From Prochlorococcus sp. AG-409-J16 (lineage in GTDB: Bacteria; Cyanobacteriota; Cyanobacteriia; PCC-6307; Cyanobiaceae), in contig QCKB01000002.1 in assembly GCA_003215655.1 (NCBI GenBank), positions 62,001 to 126,000 on the forward strand: a stretch of DNA of 64,000 bases, written 5' to 3'. Each line of letters starts with the position of its first letter. The first letter of the stretch is position 1. Position numbers and translations under genes: made by a program. Below the pieces are notes generated by a model. That model worked only from the letters and a program-made list of their open reading frames with translations. It was not told the origin of the DNA and ran no database searches. Of this stretch, positions 57,811 to 64,000 are shown one piece after another.

Positions 57811-59355
57811 CTATTTATTTATTGAAGTCATAACCAGACTCATTGGACTTGGTTTAAATATATAATCCATGATGGCTAATGAGATATTTGCGCATGCACT
57901 CTTGAATTCATCAGATTCTAGATTGTTTGTCCAAATACTATATTCATCCATGTACTTTCTATTAATTGGAGTCAATTCATCACCCCAAGCGTAACATGGC
58001 CTGCTCATACGACTAGGGGGATGCTTTTTATACCAGAGTGTGATAATTGGAAATTCATAGCAATAACTATGTGTTATTGCACTACTTCCTCCAAAGACAA
58101 ATGATACTTTCGCAGATTTGTAGAATTTATGCTTCTCATGTACATTTAATCCCATTATATTTATTAGCCTATTCTGTTTATCGTCTATTCTAGATAATAT
58201 ATTTTCGTACATTAGAGTTTCATTCTTTAGAAATTTTTCAAATAAAGGACTTGAGGATATTAACAGATCTTTTGTGACCCCTTCAATGATATATTCTATT
58301 TTATACTTAAATGTGTTGTTTATTATAGTAATAATTCTAGCTGTTATTTCTATTTGAAGATCCATTGGAATTTGCTTATTGTTTCCTTTAATAGATAAGA
58401 TTATTTTCTTAGGAGATTTATTTTCGTGCTCACTTTTACTTTTCGCATAATTTTCATCTAAATAATCTCTATACGTATTGTAATACTCTGAATATCTATG
58501 CATTGTATCTATTGGCATAAATAGGCTCTGCATTTCAAGTTTACTATTTTTATTGTTTCTATTTTTACTAATATCGACGACAGTTTGTTTATTTATTCCA
58601 GAATTAGCCAACAAATAGTTTAAGAAACCATCGCTATCAAGAAAATCCCCTTTTGTATTTAAAATACTAGAGTAGATACCTTTCTCAAAAAGTTTCTTGT
58701 ATACTCCATGCTTTTCATACTTTATTAATCCTCCGATCGTATTCCACATGCAATGTCCTAGATTCTTACTTGGATGAAGTGGTACAAATAAGATTTGATT
58801 TATATCATTCACTTTATATCTATGCTGTTTTGCCTTTTCTTGAAAGAATTTATTTTTGTCTTTTGGGGACAGTTTTAATAGACTCAGTATGACTACTTCA
58901 CTTTTTAAATTAAGTTTAGAATTGATTGATAATCCGATGGAAAGTTCAAAAATACCAGCATATCCCTTGACAAATCTTATGTACCTTCTATTTCCACAAT
59001 CATCTTTTAGATTATATATTGCAATATCTATATAGCGAAGATCATTAACTGTAAATATATTTTCGGTTATTTTGATTTGGCTCAAAATCGTATTGAGATC
59101 TGTTTTTGTTAACTCTTTAAGTAATAATTCATAAAAATAAAAATGATGACTTCTAATTAAATGCACAGCATTATATATGTTATCTGTCGACGTTTCATAT
59201 GTTAGAGATTTTTCTTTAGAATATGTTTCTATTAAATGTCTCTCCCGTTCGATGAATTCTACTTCGCATGAAGTATAAGACTTATCATATAAACTCATTA
59301 CTAAATTGTAATTATCAATATTGAGATAACCGAGTAATTTTTCGAATAAATTCAT
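57811..59355 (-). CDS. Unknown 514-residue protein, perhaps a glycosyltransferase
   Basis: The N-terminal part (to about 180) has no motif I recognise. The middle contains FVPLHPSKNLGHCMWNTIGG near 190-209. The last third has the feel of a GT-B donor-binding half: SFVFGGSSAITHSYCYEFPIITLWYKKHPP, with a Gly/Ser-rich loop after a strand and a following helix. This suggests a glycosyltransferase of a diverged family, but no catalytic residue is certain. Strongly AT-rich coding sequence with many AAA/ATA codons. It precedes the aminotransferase by 15 bases and likely shares its transcript. Confidence 0.55.
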   Translation of the reverse strand: MNLFEKLLGYLNIDNYNLVMSLYDKSYTSCEVEFIERERHLIETYSKEKSLTYETSTDNIYNAVHLIRSHHFYFYELLLKELTKTDLNTILSQIKITENIFTVNDLRYIDIAIYNLKDDCGNRRYIRFVKGYAGIFELSIGLSINSKLNLKSEVVILSLLKLSPKDKNKFFQEKAKQHRYKVNDINQILFVPLHPSKNLGHCMWNTIGGLIKYEKHGVYKKLFEKGIYSSILNTKGDFLDSDGFLNYLLANSGINKQTVVDISKNRNNKNSKLEMQSLFMPIDTMHRYSEYYNTYRDYLDENYAKSKSEHENKSPKKIILSIKGNNKQIPMDLQIEITARIITIINNTFKYKIEYIIEGVTKDLLISSSPLFEKFLKNETLMYENILSRIDDKQNRLINIMGLNVHEKHKFYKSAKVSFVFGGSSAITHSYCYEFPIITLWYKKHPPSRMSRPCYAWGDELTPINRKYMDEYSIWTNNLESDEFKSACANISLAIMDYIFKPSPMSLVMTSINK

Positions 59356-59700
59356 TAATCAGATAACCTCTATTATAGAAGTTTTACTAAAATATTTCGC
59401 TTTCTCTTTTTTTATAGAAGTTGAAACAAGTTGCCTTTTCCCCATCTAGATCCTCTAGAACATCTAATAACTATATTAGCTCATTGATACATTGAAGGCT
59501 TATCTTCTCATTATTGAGGTTTTGCAACTTTAGCCACGGATAGAATCGACTGTAATCGCTTAAATTTTATCATTCAAGTACGAACTATCTTAATTAGAAG
59601 AACGGTTGCTATTCTTGGTTTTGAGTTGTATGCATAGATTAATGTGTACTGTACAATTCAGATACATATTTATTAGACAATTATTGCTTAGCTCTAAAAC
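59356..59700. other. AT-rich intergenic region (345 bases)
   Basis: Lies upstream of the 514-residue gene and downstream of the next minus-strand gene. It holds a short near-perfect palindrome TGTAC-T-GTACA (59645-59655) and no supported ORF or RNA gene. A promoter for the 514-residue gene is expected at its left end, but no clear -10/-35 pair could be assigned. Confidence 0.35.
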
Positions 59701-60489
59701 CTATAGTGAATTTTTCCTTTGATTATTCCATGCCTTTTTAATTTCAAAATTATCTATTGAATTATCATATACTCCTTGCATCGGTGATTTGAAATCTAAA
59801 TTTTCTTCACATTTTTGCATTAGGGAAAAAATTGCACAAGTTTCAGGAATATTTTCTTTAGAGTAATATTTTAAAGCATCTTCTCGACTTAGCAGTTGAG
59901 TTATTGAAGTTGGCTTCATAGACAAATTTAGAGTAATTAACTGTTTATATTTATTTGCATGTGCTATATCCCAATAGAAAGTTGGGTGAAAATTGTAAAA
60001 GCCATGATCAATGTCTCCTGCCACTGGTAAACAATGAATTATGAACCCATTTGGCTTTGTCCATTTATGAATACTTTGGAAGAATTGAAAAATGTTAAAC
60101 ACATGCTCTCCAGTCCCTATATCGATTACATAGTCGTATTGCCTATTAAGCTCATGAGGTAGGTTTAAATCTATTTTTAGTGCCTTATTGGTTCCATGCA
60201 GATCTATCGCATTAATAGATTTTGCTTGGAAAAATGTTTTATACCAAATTTTTGTTATATCATAAGGAAGCGTTGCTGGTTTTTTCTCCCAAATTAAAAC
60301 TAATTCTTTAACCAATTGTTCTTTTAAATAATTATCTGCATAAATTGCAATATCGTCATGTAATAATTTGATTGGAATGTCTCCATACCAATTCTGTTCC
60401 CCTAGTTCCAGAATCGATCCTTGCACTTTAAGTAGATTTAAATTCCGTAACTCTTTGATAACTTCGTAATGAACTCTAGCAATTGCCAT
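59701..60489 (-). CDS. Methyltransferase-like protein
   Basis: A 262-residue protein. The segment YDYVIDIGTGEHVFNIFQFFQSIHKWTKPNGFIIHCLP near 119-156 resembles the latter part of a class I methyltransferase domain (strand 4 to strand 5), and GSILELGEQNWYGD near 24-37 takes the place of motif I, lacking the usual GxGxG. It may be a degenerate or specialised methyltransferase. It stands alone, between two long AT-rich gaps. Confidence 0.6.
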   Translation of the reverse strand: MAIARVHYEVIKELRNLNLLKVQGSILELGEQNWYGDIPIKLLHDDIAIYADNYLKEQLVKELVLIWEKKPATLPYDITKIWYKTFFQAKSINAIDLHGTNKALKIDLNLPHELNRQYDYVIDIGTGEHVFNIFQFFQSIHKWTKPNGFIIHCLPVAGDIDHGFYNFHPTFYWDIAHANKYKQLITLNLSMKPTSITQLLSREDALKYYSKENIPETCAIFSLMQKCEENLDFKSPMQGVYDNSIDNFEIKKAWNNQRKNSL

Positions 60490-60759
60490 TATTTCACAAT
60501 AAGGGTTACTCTAACTATCTATGATAATTATAAAAATCGCTTTTAAGTCTATTTGTTATTGGAATTTTACTAAAATTTAAAGCTATACTGCTCAAATGCA
60601 TATTTATTACATGATTTTCCGAATTTATTTAAACCTCACTAAAATTCAATAGAGCAAGTTTATGAACTTGATTTTTCGACTAATTATTATAATCAAAACT
60701 TACTTCCTGAGAACTAATTTATTGTTTTCTCAAGGATATACAAGTACAGGCTATCACCT

Positions 60760-61161
60760 ATGCGTTTAATTACTATTCTACTTTCCTTTCTTGTATCGAT
60801 TACCCCTCCACAAGATTTTATTTGTAATGGTATTCCTTTAAAAGCTATTATTTATAATAATATAAGCTCTAGCTATCAAGTTTTAAATGATTTAAATGAT
60901 TTAGATGAAGGTGCATTTATTGTATTAAAACTGGATGAAACCAGTATAATGATACCTAGAACATTCAATAAAGATGAGATTAGCTTTACAGACAAAAAAT
61001 GGTGGTGGAGTTATAAATTAAGAGAAACTCCAGTAGATGTAGATCATCCTTATTTGAGGAGACGTAAGCCAAATGGTGAGATTGAAAATTTTCAATGCAT
61101 TAGTGAAGCTTTATCATTGAAAAATAATAATGTAGCTATTATTCAAAATGACCAACTATAG
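60760..61161 (+). CDS. Small predicted secreted protein
   Basis: A 133-residue protein with a likely signal peptide (MRLITILLSFLVSITPPQ) and a soluble part containing two cysteines (CNG near residue 22, CIS near 113). No domain recognised. A 35-codon frame at 60662-60769 overlaps its start and could be a leader, but that is not supported further. It is transcribed toward the 490-base gap that follows. Confidence 0.5.
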   Translation: MRLITILLSFLVSITPPQDFICNGIPLKAIIYNNISSSYQVLNDLNDLDEGAFIVLKLDETSIMIPRTFNKDEISFTDKKWWWSYKLRETPVDVDHPYLRRRKPNGEIENFQCISEALSLKNNNVAIIQNDQL

Positions 61162-61651
61162 GACCTTGTTATTTATAATATAAAAATTTAGCATCTGTCT
61201 TTTACTTCTAATCTTAATAGTTAAATTATAAATATTGATTGTTTGATTTATAATGACTTCCTCTTGAGATGAAGATTAAAATTGAAAGGCCAAAAACTAC
61301 AGCAACAGGATGAAAAGCTATGGACTGACTCATTAGTTGAATCTGATTAGCATTCAATCGAAGTTCGCATCTAATTCATTATTAACCATGGAATCCATTG
61401 CAAATGTATACAAAGTTATTTCTTATGGCGTCATTTAAAACAATTCCTTTTGACGAATGTTTGCATTCCTGTTCTTCTATCCCTTGTTAGATTCTAGAAT
61501 GTTATTGGGATTAATCATTTACAAAATTCGATTTAACTATTTTTTTGTCTACAAACTTATATTTAATTATTAATTAGTATAGATTTACCTCAGAATAATA
61601 ATCTAAGATTAGAAACAAACTAAAATATATTCAGTAGAATACTGAGGCTTT
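61162..61651. other. AT-rich intergenic region (490 bases)
   Basis: No long ORF. It holds a minus-strand small membrane-peptide candidate (61226-61333) and a short sequence at 61388-61403 that repeats, with one mismatch in 16, the first bases of the amidotransferase gene at 63833. No RNA gene was recognised. Confidence 0.35.
61226..61333 (-). CDS. Possible small single-span membrane peptide
   Basis: A 35-codon frame from ATG 61333 (43 codons from TTG 61357). The peptide begins MSQSIAFHPVAVVFGLSILIF and ends with a polar tail, the pattern of a single-span membrane peptide, as seen in small photosystem and regulatory proteins. No known family matched by eye. Low support; a hydrophobic frame of this size can occur by chance. 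Confidence 0.25.
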   Translation of the reverse strand: MSQSIAFHPVAVVFGLSILIFISRGSHYKSNNQYL

Positions 61652-62293
61652 ATGCTTGATCCTAGTTTTATACCTAAGCAAATACAATATGATGTAACCT
61701 TGTGGGGACCTTTTTTATGGCAAAGTCATTTACTGTCAACACTTATAGATGAGCTTTATTTGCGTGCTGAAAAGGTTAGAAATATTCCAGAACATAATGC
61801 TGAGAGGGACTTAGCAGCATTAATGCATGATGAATGGTCCTACACAGAAGGTGATAATCAATGGTTTGCTCAAGTGATTAAACCTTGGATCCATGCTTAT
61901 CTTGACACATATGCAAAAAGTATTGGAAAGAAAGGAAGCGTAGAATTAGATTATAATAAATGGAATCTAGATAATCTTTGGGTTAATTTTCAGAAACAAT
62001 ATGATTTTAATCCTCTCCATAATCATTCTGGCTCTTTAAGTTTTGTTATTTATTTAAATGTACCAGAGGAATTAAATGCAGAAGCTTCACACTGGAAAGG
62101 AACAGGACCAGATCCAGGAAGTATTATGTTTCAATATGGAGAAGAACTCCCATTAATCTCTAATAAAAGAATCTTTAAGCCTAAGAAAGGAGATATTTTC
62201 ATCTTCCCATCATCGTTACATCATATGGTAATTCCTTTTAGAACACCTAATATTGAACGAGTATCTGTAAGTGGCAATATTACTTTAGAATAG
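61652..62293 (+). CDS. Putative 2OG-Fe(II) oxygenase
   Basis: A 213-residue protein. A likely iron site is PLHNH with His 123 and His 125, and a distal histidine pair in SSLHHMVIPF at 190-191; ERVSVSGN near 202-209 carries the Arg for 2-oxoglutarate. The order H-x-H...H...R and the GDIFIFPS strand match the family of uncharacterised 2OG-Fe(II) oxygenases often found in phage and cyanobacterial genomes. Hydroxylation of a peptide or glycan is possible. It lies 117 bases before the HisH-like gene on the same strand. Confidence 0.75.
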   Translation: MLDPSFIPKQIQYDVTLWGPFLWQSHLLSTLIDELYLRAEKVRNIPEHNAERDLAALMHDEWSYTEGDNQWFAQVIKPWIHAYLDTYAKSIGKKGSVELDYNKWNLDNLWVNFQKQYDFNPLHNHSGSLSFVIYLNVPEELNAEASHWKGTGPDPGSIMFQYGEELPLISNKRIFKPKKGDIFIFPSSLHHMVIPFRTPNIERVSVSGNITLE

Positions 62294-62410
62294 ATAATCA
62301 AATTTTAACCTTTTAGTTAGATTAATGCAGCTAATTCCATAAGACTCTTTCGTAGAATCCCATAAATAACGTCTCACTGGTATAATGATTAAAGAGATTC
62401 AGCTAATTAT

Positions 62411-63046
62411 ATGTTTTCTATTGGAATTTTAGACGTTGGAATAGGAAATATACCTGCAATAGAAGGCTCTTATAGAAGATTAAATATTCAAACCACAAGA
62501 ATATCAACCTATAATCAATTGAAATTAGTTAATCATCTGATAATACCTGGTGTAGGTAACATGTCTGAATATATGTCACGGCTCAGAGGTTTGAGCCTAG
62601 ATAATGAAATTAAATCCTTTTCACAATATGGCTACATTTTAGGTATATGCTTGGGCTTCCAAGCCCTTTTCGAGTTTTCAGAGGAAGGCGATACTGAATG
62701 CCTTGGAATACTAAATGGCCATGTTAAAAGAATTTTTGATATATCTCATATTTCTACTAACATAGGATTCTTAACCATCTCTCCAAAAAAAATATTAGAG
62801 GAGAATAGTATCAAGAACCAGCTTTCATTACGCTCTAATAATAATACTGAGTATTACTTCACTCATTCTTTCTATGTAGAAGACACGAGATTTACCACCC
62901 ATTTAATTAATAATTCACAACTATCTAATGTATCTGCGGCATGTAGCAATTTTTCAAATATTTTTGGTACTCAATTTCACCCAGAACTTAGCCATTCCGA
63001 TGGTTTGCACATACTTTCTTCCTTTTCATTATTGGGAAATCAGTGA
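62411..63046 (+). CDS. HisH-like glutamine amidotransferase (Wbu-type glycan amidation)
   Basis: A 211-residue class I glutaminase. The catalytic Cys is C80 in GICLGFQ, the His-Glu pair is in FHPE at 189-192, and PGVGNM near 46-51 is the oxyanion strand. It would release ammonia from glutamine and pass it to its partner barrel. The next gene overlaps by four bases and is a HisF-like protein; together with the amidotransferase that follows this is the glycan-amidation set (WbuY-like), not histidine synthesis, which in cyanobacteria uses separate unlinked genes. Confidence 0.85.
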   Translation: MFSIGILDVGIGNIPAIEGSYRRLNIQTTRISTYNQLKLVNHLIIPGVGNMSEYMSRLRGLSLDNEIKSFSQYGYILGICLGFQALFEFSEEGDTECLGILNGHVKRIFDISHISTNIGFLTISPKKILEENSIKNQLSLRSNNNTEYYFTHSFYVEDTRFTTHLINNSQLSNVSAACSNFSNIFGTQFHPELSHSDGLHILSSFSLLGNQ

Positions 63047-63828
63047 TTAATCTCCAGAAGTCTTATTTTAGCCATGCTCGTCCACGTCTAATAGCAACTT
63101 TGCTATTACGTAATTCTCTAGCATTTGTTTCTAATCAATTCAACTCTTATGAATATGTAGGTGATCCGATAGTTATATTAAATATTCTCTCTGGCTTCAT
63201 GGTTGATGAAGTTATTGTAATTGATCTGGATGCATCCTCTTCTGGTGCTCTGAATAAACGTCTTTTGCAATCACTAAGATCTATAGCAGATTATCCCCTT
63301 TCATATGCTGGAGGTTTACGTGATCAAAATAATATAGACTCTATATTTCAGCTGGGTTATGATAAAATTTTCCTTTCATTATTTAACCCCAGTTTAAATA
63401 ATCTTGCATCTTATGCTTCAGCTAAATCTGGAATTCAATCAATAGCCTTATCAATTGATTATACATTAACAATTAATAGCGAGCGTTTTCTTTTTAATCC
63501 TTATGACAGATTGACTAAAGGATATCTGAATGACTTTCCAAGTATTGCTCGACTTGATTATTTTTCCGATATTCTTCTTACCAATACAACACTCACTGGC
63601 ACTAAGACGAGTATCGACCATCATGTCTTATCTGATAGAACAATTAAGGCAATCGACAATCCGATAATTCTTTCAGGTGGTCTTAAAAATGAAGGCATGG
63701 CAACTATTCACTCTTGTGCATTAATAAATTCTAATTTTTCTGGTATAGCAGCTGGTTCTAGCATCTTTCTACAAACAGGTCCTGGCTCTGCTTTGGTTTC
63801 ACTGCTATGTCACTCGAATAATAATTAG
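63043..63828 (+). CDS. HisF-like barrel protein (Wbu-type glycan amidation)
   Basis: A 261-residue TIM-barrel protein resembling the cyclase subunit HisF. The strand-1 motif of true HisF (PCLDVKDGRVVKG) is replaced by ATLLLRNSLAF, so the first catalytic Asp is lost, while the second (ALSIDYT, Asp near 139) is kept. Similar replacement is typical of the WbuZ-type HisF2 paralogues that channel ammonia to an N-acetyl-sugar amidotransferase. ILSGG near 220 and AAGSS near 244 are phosphate-loop-like. Coupled to the HisH-like gene. Confidence 0.82.
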   Translation: MINLQKSYFSHARPRLIATLLLRNSLAFVSNQFNSYEYVGDPIVILNILSGFMVDEVIVIDLDASSSGALNKRLLQSLRSIADYPLSYAGGLRDQNNIDSIFQLGYDKIFLSLFNPSLNNLASYASAKSGIQSIALSIDYTLTINSERFLFNPYDRLTKGYLNDFPSIARLDYFSDILLTNTTLTGTKTSIDHHVLSDRTIKAIDNPIILSGGLKNEGMATIHSCALINSNFSGIAAGSSIFLQTGPGSALVSLLCHSNNN

Positions 63829-63832
63829 AGCT

Positions 63833-64000
63833 ATGGAATCCACTGCAACAATTTGCCCTAGATGTGTTATGGATTGTTCAGATCCAAATATTACTTTCTT
63901 TGCGGATGGTACTTGTAATAATTGTAGGCATGCACAAACAATTCTAGACACACATACTGAGAAGCATTCAATTGAGTTTGTTGTTGCATCAATAAGAAAA
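63833..64000 (+). CDS. N-acetyl-sugar amidotransferase, N-terminal part (cut by window edge)
   Basis: A 56-codon open frame to the window edge. It begins ATICPRCVMDCSDPNITFF and ADGTCNNCRHAQ: two CxxC pairs in the spacing of the zinc-binding head of the WbuX/WbpG/PseA-type N-acetyl-sugar amidotransferase family, which converts an acetamido group to an acetamidino group. It starts four bases after the stop of the HisF-like gene and completes the expected three-gene set; the catalytic ATP-pyrophosphatase domain lies beyond the window. Confidence 0.82.
   Translation, partial: MESTATICPRCVMDCSDPNITFFADGTCNNCRHAQTILDTHTEKHSIEFVVASIRK

Noticed and set aside
59645-59655. TGTAC-T-GTACA palindrome as a LexA-like operator
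   Set aside because: The centre and spacing do not fit the cyanobacterial SOS box, and there is no gene start at the expected distance.
61388-61403. Short repeat of the amidotransferase start (63833-63848)
   Set aside because: Sixteen bases with one mismatch, but the following bases diverge at once and the frame closes after 14 codons; not a second amidotransferase or a supported att site.
62411-63828. Histidine biosynthesis HisH/HisF
   Set aside because: The barrel lacks the strand-1 catalytic Asp and the pair is followed by an N-acetyl-sugar amidotransferase, which fits glycan amidation.

Overview
The window looks like chromosome of a marine picocyanobacterium, most likely a low-light Prochlorococcus. 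The clues are the AT-leaning base composition, compact gene packing with frequent TTG/GTG starts and few clear Shine-Dalgarno sites, a paired Flv1/Flv3 flavodiiron locus, a cyanobacterial chorismate lyase, two stearoyl-type desaturases, a MEKHLA protein, and many small proteins of the kind conserved only among Prochlorococcus and marine Synechococcus. The species call is inference, not a search result.

Bases 1-52600 read as core backbone. 0-5 kb: start of aspS, gcvT, a Cys-rich small protein, polyamine genes speE-speB behind mazG, a DUF2227-type membrane protein and tRNA-Val. 5-12.4 kb: a degenerate A-type Fe-S carrier, valS and a three-gene ABC-2 exporter followed by a VTT-domain membrane protein. 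12.4-21.6 kb: ligA, a SprT-like protein, chorismate lyase, mnmG, dnaB and rplI. 21.6-29.1 kb: two acyl desaturases around an unknown gene, then a PLP lyase with gcvH-gcvP. 29.2-37.3 kb: small proteins, an FMN reductase, the flavodiiron pair and a tripartite TRAP transporter. 37.3-42 kb: MEKHLA, SWIM and SNF2 genes in one run. 42.3-52.2 kb: alaS, speA, ndk, thiO, gatB, coaE and argJ.

At about 53.3 kb the character changes abruptly. A broken gene for a large EF-hand/RTX-like calcium-binding protein (stop-interrupted, 5' end missing) abuts a visibly AT-richer stretch that runs to the end of the window. This stretch holds a beta-propeller protein, two methyltransferase-like proteins, a DAO-type oxidoreductase, a DegT/DnrJ sugar aminotransferase, a 514-residue protein of unknown function, a 2OG-Fe(II) oxygenase, and a HisH-like/HisF-like pair followed by the start of an N-acetyl-sugar amidotransferase. 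The last three match the Wbu-type glycan-amidation module (glutaminase, ammonia-channelling barrel, amidotransferase). The region is best read as a genomic island for making and decorating an unusual amino or amidino sugar on the cell surface.

Pathways that join distant genes: GcvT, GcvH and GcvP of the glycine cleavage system are all here but in two places; SpeA, SpeB and SpeE together give arginine to spermidine; ThiO (glycine oxidase) also draws on glycine.
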